A DNA stretch of 52,500 nucleotides, from assembly GCA_012295275.1 (NCBI GenBank), contig CM022672.1, positions 26,525,930-26,578,429 on the forward strand, read 5' to 3'. The notes under the pieces are model-generated. The model saw nothing but the letters and a program-made list of their open reading frames with translations, ran no database searches and was not told the DNA's origin. Below are positions 24,807 to 36,648 of the stretch, piece after piece (the stretch's first letter is position 1; each line of letters starts with the position of its first letter). The position numbers and the translations under genes were made by a program. This DNA is from Chrysomallon squamiferum. Lineage: Eukaryota; Mollusca; Gastropoda; Neomphalida; Peltospiridae.

Positions 24807-24892
24807 TTGTGTGTATGTGTGCGTGTGTGTGTATTTGTGTGTGTATGTGTGTCTGTATATGTATATATATGTATGTATATATGTGTATATTT
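24735..24892. repeat. (AT)n then (GT)n compound microsatellite
   Basis: AT runs pass into GT runs with TATG transitions. Confidence 0.9.
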
Positions 24893-24959
24893 GTAATTAA
24901 TTTAGACATATTATTTAATTTTGGTACACAATTTTCTGTTTAAATGTTTCTGGATACAG

Positions 24960-25500
24960 TGAAATTGTGAGTCAAAAAAACCGTCTGTGTCTGAACTTAC
25001 TGTCTGAATTTGTAGTCTACATGTATCTGATTTTACTGTCTAAACGTTTCTGTATTTAGAGTCTAAATTTATTGATTTAATCTGTCTAAATTCACCATAT
25101 AAATGACTCATTTTATTGTTTGAATATATCGGATTTTGTTCTTTATGTTTATCTGAATATTTCTGAATAAACTGTGAAAATGGGTATCATTGTCTGAGTT
25201 AACTTATTTACTCTCTAAATATGTGTCTAAGCTGTCTAAACGTGACTGAATTTACTGAATAAATACGTCTAAATATACTGTCTAAATATATATCAGTATA
25301 CTGTCCAAATACGTTTTTATTTATTGTCTAAATATGAATATACTGTTTAAATATGTCTGAATATACTGTCTAAATAAGTCTGAAGATAGCCTAAATATGT
25401 CTGAATACACTGTCTAAATAAGACTGAATACACTGTCTAAACAAGTCTGAATGTACTGTGTAACTAGGACTTAATGTACTGTCAATACGTGACTGAAAAG
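24960..25500. repeat. Degenerate minisatellite based on ACTGTCTAAATATGTCTGAA
   Basis: CTGTCTAAAT and GTCTGAATA alternate across more than 500 bases; the spacing is about 20-24 in the best part (25240-25470) and the copies decay towards the 5' end. It appears to be one old tandem array. Confidence 0.7.
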
Positions 25501-25602
25501 CATTTAAATGCAGGGTATTAAACAGATACTCACTAGATCACTATCACACGCACTCGTCTACTGCCGCTTTGTAAGCCTGGGACTGCTTAGCATAGTGACA
25601 TT

Positions 25603-25656
25603 TCTCACCGCCCGTCAAATGAGATTATCTCTCACCGCCCGTCAAATGAGATTATC
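25603..25656. repeat. 27-bp perfect tandem duplication
   Basis: A 27-base unit beginning TCTCACCGCCCGTC occurs twice in direct succession (25603 and 25630). It is G+C-richer than its surroundings. The copies are identical, so the event is recent. Confidence 0.85.
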
Positions 25657-26309
25657 TCTGCCCATTACTACCTACGGTTTCTCTGCGAGAGATGTGACGT
25701 ATCTGCGACTTGCTAATCCACAAGCCTTAGCAATGCTGTTACAAAGATGTAGAGATTACAGATGATGAATCAATAAATATTTGTCTTACGATATTTTTTT
25801 AAATCGAGATTGTATATACGTGTGTTTGTATGTATGTGTCTGTATATGTACATATATCTATATTATATATATCTGTATATCTATATGTCTATATTTATCT
25901 CTCTCTCTCTCTCATATAGACATTTAGATATATAGATATAAAAATATTTCATACTTTAGTTGTTTGTGTTATTATCATTATTATTGTTGTTATTATTATT
26001 TGGATAGTTCTATTTTGAAAACGTATATTAATTATCATTTACCGACTGTTTAATTTTAAAACTAACTGTAAAAAAGGGTTCAGTTCTCAAAATATACGTC
26101 TATATTTCTGTCAAACGGTCTGTCTGTCAGTTAAAGACACGAACGTACGTTCCTAATTACATCAGTGTGTAAATATTGTGTGTATAATGTACACATGCAT
26201 TTGTACATACTTTAAAGATGTGTGTAAATATTCTGATATTTACTACCTACTATCTGACTATCTGTCTAAACACACATACATACATATATACAAATCTAAG
26301 CAGAAGCAA

Positions 26310-26375
26310 ATAACAACAACAACAACAACAACGACAACAACGACTATGACGACAACAACAACAACAGTAAAAATA
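26310..26375. repeat. (CAA)n / (ACG)n triplet repeat
   Basis: About 65 bases of AAC triplets with GAC interruptions. Confidence 0.85.
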
Positions 26376-26847
26376 ATAATATAACCACAAGCCACTAATA
26401 TATTTTTTTAAAAACCAAATTGTTCCTGTTTTGCGTCATAGGTTTTTCAATTGAACACGGAGAAAGAAAAATTCCAACTGCTAAAATCGATCAGTAGTTT
26501 TTGTCACATCTGTGGGAGTTTTTTTAAAACAAAATTTATCTGGCTTCTACCATTTAACTACCATTTTAGGATTTGCCCCAGAAAGGTTTTTCCATTATCG
26601 TATTTTGCATGTCACTATCGTTCGTTTAATAACATGAATTGAAAATATCGCTAGCGTTATTCATCAACAGTGTGATAAAAAAATTACAAAAATTACACAA
26701 ATTAAAAAAATTAAATAATTTTAAAAATTAAAATTAAAAAATAAACCCGATAGATAGTACGGCTGTTATAAAATACGTTCTGTATCTTTATGTAGGTATG
26801 TTTGTGTAAGATATGCACATATATTTTCTACGTATATGTATATATAT

Positions 26848-26848
<1 letters not shown>

Positions 26849-26938
<90 letters not shown>

Positions 26939-27008
26939 CGTGTGTGTGTGTGTGAGTGTGTGTGTGTGTGAGTGTGTGCGTGTGTGCGTGTGTGTGTGTG
27001 TGTGTGTG
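26849..27008. repeat. (TG)n microsatellite
   Basis: About 87 bases of pure TG, then TG interrupted by GAG and GCG. Confidence 0.95.
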
Positions 27009-27867
27009 GAAGCGCGCATGTGAGTTTTTTCATGCCGATGTATGAGAATTAATTTCACAATTTGGGAAGATCAAGATCGGAAATGTGAAAATTTCCAGTG
27101 TTTTTTTTTTTTTCCCCTTCAGAATGTTCTGTATTATTCCGTTTATGAAAACTGTTTTCGATCTCTGTTTCTTTCAGAATCTTTTTCTTTCTTTCGCTCA
27201 TTCATTCTTACATCAACTCATGACAGAAAACATCCATTAATTATTTTATTTGCCTGTCCCGGAAAGCTCGAAATACCATTATCTGCTTACATGAATATCC
27301 AGAGCTATCGACAAAACTAATTCAACTAAGACATTCGTTTCATATTTGTAAACGAACCGCATGCAAATGTCATCATCTTCAATATTCTCTGTACATGATT
27401 TTTTTTTTTTTTTTTTTTTCAGGGTAAACCAGTACCCTAGAATTTCTGATTGTATCACTCATTATACAACGCTATATTTAGTTATGCTGAAAGAAATTAA
27501 TAACGTAAACTTTCCAAAGGCTCTCTAATATTAGTACTTTTATTTTTAATATCATTTATGCTGCGATATGTTCTATGACAAAACGTTTCCGTAGCGGTTT
27601 TGATGGATTAAAGACATGTGCTTTCTTGGTTCATGCACGGTTAATTCAGGATCGATGCTCATCAGTGGAAAAGATTATTTTTCCCGTTGTAACAAGTGCT
27701 CCAGTTCTGGTATATAAAATGTCATGCTGTTTACGGTTCCGCCTTTGTGAAGGTATATAAAATAAAATCATGGAGGTGTATTTTGTTCTGTTTGAAGGGG
27801 TGTGCTGTGTATTTAACGAAATAGATAAAAAAAGTTAGAAAAAATCGTTAATCGTTTATTTATTTTA

Positions 27868-27935
27868 AAAAAAAAGAAAAAAAAAAAAACAACAAAAAAA
27901 AAAAAACAACCTTAAAACAACAACAACAACAACAA

Positions 27936-27980
<45 letters not shown>
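27868..27980. repeat. Poly(A)/AAC tract
   Basis: A runs and AAC triplets ending in about 43 consecutive A. Confidence 0.9.
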
Positions 27981-27982
<2 letters not shown>

Positions 27983-29077
27983 ATTGCAGAATTTAACAAT
28001 GATAAACCTGAACTATTTTAATATAAAAATTGGAAAGATAATTACAACAATAACAATGATAAATAATTAAAACAAAAATAAAAGGAATTTTAACGAAGAA
28101 AAAAATCCAGGAACAACGACAACAACAACAGCACCACTAACTACAATAACAGCAATACCAACAATAATGACTACAAACCCTTATACACATTTTAGAATTA
28201 AATATACATGCATATTGTGGTAGATCAATACTGTTAACACTGGCAGTATTTTGTTTCAAAGCTCTTTAAATGTTCTATTTTATTATTGCCTGCGAAGAGG
28301 ATAAAATATCGACGAACAAAAAAGCAATAGAATTAAACGTTTACAATGCGGCTATGAATAATAGATACAGTTTAATACGCGTTTGTAAGCGGCGTTTGAT
28401 GTTATAATATATAGATATAAGCAAAAATGTAAATAAAAATATAGGAGAATACAAATAAAACAATTTAATAAAGTAAATAATACAAGAAAAATATCGAAAG
28501 AAAAAGGGGATAAAAATTGTTAAAAAATATTAATATTAGAAAAAAGAAAGAAAGATAAGAATGTTATATTTTACACGTACATGCACGTACAGGGTCAGGC
28601 ACACGCACACGCACACACACAAATAAATCAGTACGTTTTGTAAACTGTCAACAGGTGGTTGGTTACTTGTGTAATATTTAGCAAAATTCTGTATAAATAA
28701 AATCTTTAAAGAAACAAAAAAAAAATGTCACCACAATTTTTACAAAAGCAAACAGAACAAGACAAAACTTGAAGTTTCTGTTTTTATTGTTTAATTATTC
28801 ATGTAGAGCGAGAAAACAATTCTGCCAGCGGAGTTGACATAAAAAAAACAAATGTTCATTAGTTTTTTGTTTTTTTGGGTCTGTTGTGTTTTCGGTGTTG
28901 CCCAAAGATATTTGTACGACTCTTGTAACACTAGCACGTCAATGAGTCGTCGAGATGTTGATAAATAATATTTACTTTGGTGTACTTTAGCGTTTACGCT
29001 TTTTCTGCATGCGTAAATCCAGCATTTTGAAAATCTCTTTGTTACTGGTATTTTTGAATAATATATTAATTAAATAA

Positions 29078-29512
29078 GTATGTGTGTGTGTGTGTGTGTG
29101 TGTGTTTTGTGTGTTTGTGTGTGTATATGTGTGTGTGTGTGTGTGGTATATGTATGTTCGTATGTGTATGTATTATGTATATATGTACATGTATTCTTAC
29201 ATATGTATCTATTAATGCATGTATATTTGTGTGTGTGTGTGTCTGTATGTATATATATCTGTTTCTATGTATACATCTGAGTATAAGAGTATGTACGTGT
29301 ATATATATGTACATGTATGTATGTATGTATGCATGTATTATGTATGTATGTATATATGTATTTATATATGTATTTTTGTATATATGTATGTATGTATATA
29401 TGTATGTATGTATTTTTGTATGTATGTATGTATGTATGTATATATGTATGTATGTATTTTTGTATGTATGTATGTATGTATTATGTATTATGTACGTACA
29501 TACATGCTGTTT
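29078..29512. repeat. (TG)n and (TATG)n microsatellite next to exon 2
   Basis: Long TG and TATG array that stops about 50 bases before the exon 2 acceptor. Several overlapping Cys/Val/Tyr-rich open frames come from it; one runs through into exon 2 only because the repeat contains no stops. Confidence 0.9.
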
Positions 29513-29562
29513 TTATGTGACTGTGTATTAGATTTCTATAAAAGATTTGTTCTGTGTTTCAG

Positions 29563-29670
29563 CCACGTACACCGGTGTGCTCAGGACTGCCCCCGCGTCG
29601 CCCTGGGAAACCACAGTTGCCTTTTCTCGAGTCATCATCAACAGCATCCAGAAGCAGAGCTTCCCGTACG
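29563..29670 (+). CDS. PROM1-like: Prominin-like protein, coding exon 2 (N-terminal ectodomain)
   Basis: Codes for the end of codon 55 to the first base of codon 91. Acceptor TTGTTCTGTGTTTCAG, donor TACG/GTACGT, phase 1 on both sides. The peptide contains ETTVAFSRVIINSIQKQSFP. A hydrophobic/amphipathic helix followed by an aromatic-Pro motif and a basic segment (completed by exon 3) sits just before transmembrane segment 1. This is the same order as in animal prominins, where a helix leading to a Phe-Pro motif precedes an Asp-x-(Val/Leu)-Arg stretch. The G+C content is well above the flanking repeats, as expected for an exon. Confidence 0.8.
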
Positions 29671-30160
29671 GTACGTGACAGGGGAACCTGATTTCAGCGT
29701 ATTTAAATTTAATCACTGGTAAAAGCGTGTCGCAACATGCACGTTAGTATGGAAAATTCTGCTTCATGTTGTGTAATCGATGATAGCCTTACTGGCAGAA
29801 TATTCTGTCACTGATTTAAAAAAAAAAAAAATTTAAATTTGTTTTTTTTTATAAATTTAATTTTTTTTTCTTTTTAAATTTAATTTTTTTTTTTTTAAGT
29901 TTTACTGTCCGTCTGTTTACCTATTTAGCTAGCGTTTACCTATCTATATGTCCGTCCTGTCCAGCCTTATGTTTGTCTGTATAAGTATTGATATAGAAAT
30001 CTCTGCCTTTTGCAGCTCATCCTAACTAAAGACACCTTTTTATTCCTTAATAATAACATCTACAAAATTTGAAAAAAAAAATATAAAAATAAAATAATAA
30101 AATAAAATAAATAATACTAATAAAACAATCAAAAAATATAATTTTCAAAAAGTTCTAATA

Positions 30161-30871
30161 CAGTATTCCCTCGCTATTCGCGGGGGTTACGTTCTTTACC
30201 CCCCCGCGAATAGCGAAAAACCGCTAATATTGGATGCAGTTTTAAAACGTCTATTATGAGATTATATACGGTACTAAATGCTTCCTAAACACTTTCTAAA
30301 GACACTCTTACTCATTAATACAGTAATAATGTAGTAATATTGCATGCAGTTATGTATTTCACTAATGTAGTAATGATAATGTAAACACATTTTAATTTTG
30401 TACTGAAACAATATTATATTTTAATCAGAAAGAAACGTCAGTACACGAGGACAGTAACACCGCATAGCATAGTTACCCATACAGTATTACTGCACCGTAA
30501 AGTCATTTTCTATGCGTACAACATATGTATTAGAATTGACAGAAAGTGGAACAAATTTAAAGGCAAAACAGACAGATAAATACAGTACGCACAGTTCAGA
30601 TAATAATATGCAATTAAAAACATTATTAATACACGGTCACAAAAAATATGCACTGTATATACAGTGTATGCATTTATAAAAAAAATACGTACTGTATTGC
30701 AATAATAATTGAAAAAATTTGATATTGTTTGTGCGGTTTACCGAGCATTTGTTTTTATGACGTTATGACGCTAGCCTGGTATACCAGCATACGATGCGAT
30801 ATGGTTAAGAGCCTAACCCGCGAATATGCGGGGCCGCGAATGGGGAACCGCGAATAGGTGAGGGTATACTG
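30161..30871. mobile_element. Tigger/pogo-like non-autonomous DNA transposon (MITE), 711 bp
   Basis: The left end begins CAGTATTCCCTCGCTATTCG and the right end, reverse-complemented, begins CAGTATACCCTCACCTATTC, so the ends are inverted copies with one small gap. Both are followed by runs of CGCGG/CGCGAA, the hallmark of Tc1-mariner/Tigger-type ends. A TA dinucleotide flanks each side (30159-30160 and 30872-30873), the expected target duplication. The interior is A/T-rich with no transposase ORF. The left end also has a local hairpin (CGCGGGGG against CCCCCCGCG, about 30179-30208). Confidence 0.8.
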
Positions 30872-31169
30872 TATTACTAAATAATTCACTATTCCTGAAA
30901 TACTCATTTTGCATCTTTTATATCGCACGATATTTCTGACTGTTATTACAAATGTAGAGAAAAGTCTCACGTTTCAAACCGATTAAAACAACGGTGACAT
31001 AAAAATTCGCACTGCCACTGTTTGCACGGGCTGCTCGTTTGACGTTGAAGCAACTGCAGACTCCCTGGCGCACTTCTGACGTCAATATTTCCCACCGGGA
31101 CGTGAACCGAATGTGGATGTAATGACGGGTAACCGTCGCACATCAATTAAACTTCTCATGCATCTTCTT

Positions 31170-31192
31170 TTTTTTTTTTTTTTTTTTTTTTG
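31170..31192. repeat. Poly(T) tract
   Basis: About 23 consecutive T. Confidence 0.85.
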
Positions 31193-31599
31193 TCACGTCG
31201 CTGTATGGTTTAACAAGAATTTACAGAGAGATCTGCAACAAATGATGACGTCGATGACAACGCCAGTACACGCAGTAATAATCATAATAAATATACGACC
31301 CCTCCCAGAACGATTTCAAATATATTTAAAAAAAAAAAAAAAAGTAGTGCGGCATATTGTATGTTATTACATAATGTAGTTAAATCTAGGCTTGTGCGAT
31401 ATAGTAAAGCATAATTTAGTATAGGGTACGAAAATAATTTATTTAGAGCAGAGTACCTTGTCGTAACCATGTATGGCATAATATGGTTTGTTGTGTTGCA
31501 GTGTAACGTTGTTTCGATACCGTTTTATATTTTTCTACAGATCATTGTACTGTGGTATTGTGTGTACAAATAACTAGAGCAGCGCATATTGACCTATAA

Positions 31600-31910
31600 T
31601 GTGTGGGTCTACTAAAATAGAGAATATTGTATGGTCCAGAGTAGAGTATATGCAAACCTTGTGGTATAGTATATATGTCTAGTATAATGTAGAACATCAG
31701 CATTTATTGTGTATATTGAGTCCAGATAGTATACAGTATTGTCGTTATATATGTATGTCTAGTTTAGTGTAGAGCATTGTCGTATAGTAATTAGTTTAGT
31801 ACAGTTAGAGCACTGTTATATAGTGTGAATGTCTAGTATAGTGTAATGTAATGTGCTGTATTATAGTGTAAGTTAGTGTAGTGTTATGAAGTGTAGCATA
31901 GTATAATATA
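31600..31910. repeat. Degenerate AGTATAGTG-rich repeat region
   Basis: Loose repeats of TATAGTGTA, GTCTAGTATA and GTAGAGCA lead into the regular 30-bp array that follows; probably older, decayed units of the same array. Confidence 0.55.
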
Positions 31911-32090
31911 GTACAGTGAAGTATAGTATAGTGTAATATAGTACATTAAAGTGTAGTATAGTGTAATACAGTACAGTGAAGTGTAGTGTAGTATAATACA
32001 GTACAGTGAAGTATAGTATAGTGTAATATAGTACAGTGAAGTATAGTATAGTGTAATACAGTACAGTGAAGTGTAGTGTAGTATTAAGTT
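31911..32090. repeat. 30-bp minisatellite, 6 units
   Basis: Six consecutive 30-base units, each beginning GTACAGTGAAGT or a close variant and ending in TAATATA or TAATACA. There are two unit types, differing at AGTATAGTATAGTG versus GTGTAGTGTAGTAT. Because 30 is a multiple of three, the minus strand stays open as a Tyr/Ile/Leu/Ser/Thr repeat that is not a real gene. Confidence 0.9.
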
Positions 32091-32693
32091 CTTATTCTGC
32101 AGTTTGAAGTGACATACGTTAATATTATATGATATACAGTAAAGTGTTGTATGAGTATTGTGCCGTGAAAATTTTATCGCAGTGTTCTGAAGCAACTTCC
32201 CGAATCAATCAACATGTGTCTGTCCCTGGAGATCAGACATCACTCCCATCTTGCATATCTCCAGCAACACTGCGGAGATGTATGTGTGTGTTTTCGCTAC
32301 TGTTCTGCAGAAACTCGGACAAAGACTACTTTATAAATAACACTGAGTCTGCAGGGACTGATGTTCTAGTTAAACTAATGTGTTTTTTCTCTCGTCTGAT
32401 TACTCCTCGCTACTGGAACAGAATACTCGCTTAATAAAATATATCGTCCTTTTGTTGAAGTATTTTTAGATTGCCTGTTATGGTATGTAGCTTTAAAAAT
32501 AATACACGGCGATAAAGAAGGAGAATCAGGTATTGGTTTTGTAAATTATTTTTGACTTGCTTTGTCAGTTTTATTATATATATATGAATCTGTCTGTAAA
32601 TGAACCTTTGTCTCACTTCAGCTATATTTCCATCAATCCATCCATCCGACATTCTGTAAAAGTATATATATAGTATTCATTTTCTGTTTCCTT

Positions 32694-32720
32694 CTGTATG
32701 TATGTATGTAAGTATCTATG

Positions 32721-32754
<34 letters not shown>

Positions 32755-33056
32755 TGTATGTATGTATATGTGGATGTATGTATGTATGTATGTATGTATG
32801 TATGTACGTATGTATATGTATGTATGTATGTATTTATGTATTTATGTATGTATGTATGTATGTATGTATGTATGTATGTATGTATGTATGTATGTACGTA
32901 TGTATGTATGTATGTATGTATGTATGTATGTACGTATGTATATATGTATTTATGTATGTATGTATGTACGTATGTACGTATGTATGTATGTATGTATGTA
33001 TTTTGTATGTATGTATGTATGTTTGTGTGTGTGTGTATGTATGTTTGTGTGTGCGT
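32694..33056. repeat. (TATG)n microsatellite, about 360 bp
   Basis: Tetranucleotide TATG array with occasional TACG and TATA variants, ending in TTTGTGTG. All three frames on both strands stay open, giving Met-Tyr-Val-Cys and His-Thr-Tyr-Ile repeats that are artefacts. Confidence 0.95.
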
Positions 33057-33364
33057 ATAGAGGTGTACATCACTAGGGATACGTGCAGATTCTCTCTGTT
33101 TTGTGATGTTATCAGACCCAGTGTCTGCTGTCACACAGAGGACATATTTTCAATACAAACACATGCAGGCGAGTTTCAAAGATAAATGGATGCCAGGAAC
33201 AGCTGTTACCTAAAATGGCTCACTGTACAGTGGACTGTACTTTTAGAAATGATAATAACTAATATTAAACAGTCACAGATAAATTTAGCTCTTCTGAATC
33301 AGGTCGAATGTTCTGTTATATTCTGTAAGGATGATGATGAAGAACAGTTCGCTGTTTTGTGCGG

Positions 33365-33656
<292 letters not shown>

Positions 33657-33767
33657 TCTGTGTGCTGCAGATATTCAGTTTATCGCGTATGTGTATATGT
33701 ATCTCTGTTAAACATACAGTGTATTCTCTAAAGTATCAATGTTAGGCGACATTCCAGTAGATAAAGG

Positions 33768-34013
33768 TTAAAGTGCTTCTTCAGAATCTATAAAATATAA
33801 ACATAAAGTTTTACTCAGAATCTACGAAATATAAACATAAAGAAGTATTATTATTCATAGTCTCCGATAACTGAACGTAAAGTGGGTTTTTATAGTCAAT
33901 ATAGAATATAGACGTAAAGTGCTGTTCACAGATTATAACATAAAAACGTAAAGTGCTGTTCACAGATTATAACATAAAAACGTAAAGTGCTGTTCACAGA
34001 TTATAACGTAAAC
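33768..34013. repeat. 34-bp minisatellite with decayed upstream units
   Basis: Three nearly identical 34-base units start at 33914, 33948 and 33982 (GTAAAGTGCTGTTCACAG...). Upstream, 33768-33913, older units keep ACATAAAG, AGAATCTA and ACGTAAAGTG with more change. Confidence 0.85.
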
Positions 34014-34592
34014 GTCTATCGTATCTAGTCGTACGACAATAATACGTACTGACGTGTATCTCCGACTAAACGTATGCCATTCAGAGCGTGTTGTGTTTTC
34101 GTTAATAGCCAGTTATCGACTGGTTTGCCTATTGATTTCATAAATGATTAAAATAATCCATTTACGTTTCGGACATCTGTTCAGACGTCGACAGCCTCTC
34201 ATCAGCCGCCGTTTAAAGTGTGATGATGTTTTCACGGATATATGTAGCGAAAAGACCGGCTGACCAGATGTTAATCAATCACGTTCCTTTTTTTCTTGAT
34301 TTTTGTTTTGTCTTCGGTTAGGTTCCGCAACTGGGTCGGTTGTGTGTTGTGGTTTGAGTTCGGGTGGATCTGTGGCTGTTCTTGCGACTGACTGCGGGTG
34401 GGATGTAAGAGGGTGGAGTGTAAGTGGGTAGCTTGTCTGATAGTTTATGTTGGGTATTCATGGTAGGAGTAATTAGCAGTCGAATCTATGTTTTTGTCTG
34501 TTTAGAGTGTAATATTTACTTTTATTCTCAAAAAACGTGAAGGCAAATTAATAAATATTTAGATCGATAGATCGATGAATATATATATATAT

Positions 34593-34594
<2 letters not shown>

Positions 34595-34624
<30 letters not shown>
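34595..34624. repeat. (GA)n microsatellite
   Basis: About 30 bases of GA, followed by purine-rich sequence to about 34830. Confidence 0.85.
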
Positions 34625-34629
<5 letters not shown>

Positions 34630-35214
34630 GCAAAAAACGTAACTGTTAGGTATATGCGGCACATTATCGATAAGAAGAAAATGATGAAGTATTTGAATGA
34701 TGGGTAAATACAGCAGATCAGTCAAAAAGAGAAGAAAAAAAGTAAAATAAGACAGGAAGGGAGTATGGAGAAACAAAGAGAGAAGAATAAGGCAGATGAC
34801 GAAAGAGAAAATAACAGAAATTAACCACACAGTAAGACTAAGCAGTAACTTATAGTAAACCAAATAAACAGAATATGAAAGGTACATTTAGTACTTATCA
34901 AACATTCATCATTTTGACCTTTAAGAATCTGCAATTTCAAACATGCTTGTACGTATCATTTATCATTTTAAAAAAAACTAACCCCCCCAAAAAAAAAACC
35001 CGACATATTCAACATTCTTCATTTCCTTAAAATTCAACCGAACTACAACAGATAAATATTTTCTTAACAGGTCAGTAGTTTGCTTCAGGCAAACTTGAAC
35101 CTTGGTTTTTCATTTTCTTCTTTGGTTTCATGTTTGGGTTTTTTCCTTGTCATTACAAAAGAAGAAAAAGAAGTGCGTAAAACTATTTTATGCTGCTATT
35201 ACTTTATATGTCTG

Positions 35215-35237
35215 TTACTTCCGGTACTACTATTTGT

Positions 35238-35302
<65 letters not shown>

Positions 35303-35545
35303 TTACTACGACTACTATTGTTTGTACTTCAAGAACTGTTACTATTACTACTACGTCTTCTATTTCTAGTACTGCAATAACAACTAAAACAGCAATTACT
35401 ACTGTTATTACTATTACTATTTTTACTACTACTGCTAATACCACCATTACTGCTACTACTACTGCTATTACTACTACTACTACTACTACTACTTCTACTA
35501 CTACTACTACTATTAATAATAATTATAATAATAATGATAATAATT
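35215..35545. repeat. (ACT)n triplet tract
   Basis: A pure ACT block of about 70 bases (35232-35302), then imperfect ACT/ATT/GCT triplets and a final (AAT)n. It reads as poly-Thr, poly-Leu or poly-Val depending on frame; these are not treated as coding. Confidence 0.85.
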
Positions 35546-35826
35546 ATGCATTCATGGCCGTGACTAGACTGTTTTTGAAATGAGGCAAAAACTGCAGTCT
35601 TTGATGTAAGTTATGTCTTCCATCGCAACGATGTCGGTAGGCTTCAAACGGTAACCGTAGACATAAACGAATTTATTCAGTGGATATCGTTTCTATCGTA
35701 ATAGACACTTATATATATATTAAAATAAAATGTTTGTATAAAAAAATAGTCAGTTTCGGTATTTACCTTATTTGCCTCATTTGCCTATATGTTCTTTGAT
35801 CGTTTTGTATTTTGTTTTATTTTCAG

Positions 35827-35870
35827 ACATGGTTCGGCGGATGTTGAAAGGACATTTTGACATGAAAGAG
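35827..35870 (+). CDS. PROM1-like: Prominin-like protein, coding exon 3
   Basis: A short 44-base exon giving the end of codon 91 to codon 105 (DMVRRMLKGHFDMKE with the Asp split across the intron). Acceptor TTATTTTCAG, donor GAG/GTACGT. Joined to exon 2 it makes the FPYDMVRRML stretch just outside transmembrane segment 1. It changes phase from 1 to 0, and exon 4 starts in phase 0, so the frame is consistent. A short exon could be missed without its neighbours; the frame match and the family pattern are the main support. Confidence 0.75.
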
Positions 35871-36418
35871 GTACGTATCAACTGTAAGATGTACTTAACG
35901 AAATAAACAAAGAAAGAAAAGGAGAAAGCCCACTCCCAAATAAATCACCCTCTCCAACAACAACAACAACAACAACAAAAAATAAAAAAATAAATAAAAA
36001 ATGAAAAACAAACAACAAACAATTTCAAACAAACTCCAAAACTAAAATATTTTAAAATTCACAAATTTACGATAGTCTATAATTATTTATTAACATATAC
36101 TAGCATGTCATATTTTCATGTTTGATTCTCATGTAAAGATGACGATGATGTAAGTTGCAAATCTCTGTCTTGAAGCTGTGTTGGTGATATACGTCAAACA
36201 TAAGCACACAGGCAGTATTTATTACACATGAAAAAATTAGTTCAAAATGACACCCAGGGTTACTATCGTACAGAGGCTGCCATCATCATCATTGTCGTCG
36301 ACCTTGTTGTTATTATTATTATACATGTATTTACAGTTGTTATATTTTTTATCCAGTTATTTTTATTATTATGATTATACATGTTTTTAAAGATGTTGCA
36401 TTTCTTAACCAATTCCAG
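35871..36418 (+). other. Intron 3 (548 bp)
   Basis: GTACGT to AACCAATTCCAG, phase 0. A/T-rich with a short CAA repeat near 35957-35980 and a TTATTATTATTA stretch near 36308-36321. Nothing else seen. Confidence 0.75.
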
Positions 36419-36624
36419 ATCGAGGCCTACGTTGTGAACATCGCCATTGCCTGCTTCTCGGCGGCGTTGTTGGTGATGTTTTTGGTTATCTGCATCGTCG
36501 TGTACGTGCGTCACGAGTACAGAAAGCGCGGGAAGCAGAAGTACTTCGTGAAGCGACCGACTCTCACCAGCAAAGCTTCAATGTATCTCATGCTGGCCAT
36601 GATTCTGGGCACCGCTGTCAACGT
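36419..36624 (+). CDS. PROM1-like: Prominin-like protein, coding exon 4 (transmembrane segments 1 and 2)
   Basis: Codes for residues 106-173 and two bases of codon 174. Residues 108-135 form transmembrane segment 1 (AYVVNIAIACFSAALLVMFL and on). Residues 136-158 are a strongly basic loop (RHEYRKRGKQK...), and segment 2 begins at about 159. Two spans separated by a short charged loop after a signal peptide and small ectodomain is the prominin layout. Vertebrate prominins carry a cysteine cluster directly after segment 1; here only Cys117 and Cys130 inside the span are seen and the loop has none. The donor is AACGT/GTAAGC, with the intron's own TAA giving an immediate stop on read-through. A 42-bp minisatellite begins 25 bases after the exon. 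Confidence 0.85.
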
Positions 36625-36648
36625 GTAAGCTTTTTAAGTCTGTTTTAT

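Noticed and set aside
29080-29722. A 167-codon frame that runs into prominin exon 2
   Set aside because: Its first 110 residues are (TATG)n translation; exon 2 is better bounded by the TTTCAG acceptor and continues in a different frame (phase 1).
32129-32434. 101-codon frame after the 30-bp array
   Set aside because: Starts inside A/T-rich repeat remnants; no recognised motif and no splice sites; likely chance.
32622-33185. Several long open frames (up to 170 codons) on both strands
   Set aside because: All arise from the stop-free (TATG)n array; the products are Met-Tyr-Val-Cys or His-Thr-Tyr-Ile repeats without any domain.
35080-35583. A 167-codon Thr-rich frame
   Set aside because: Product of an (ACT)n triplet tract; no signal of selection, no splice context.
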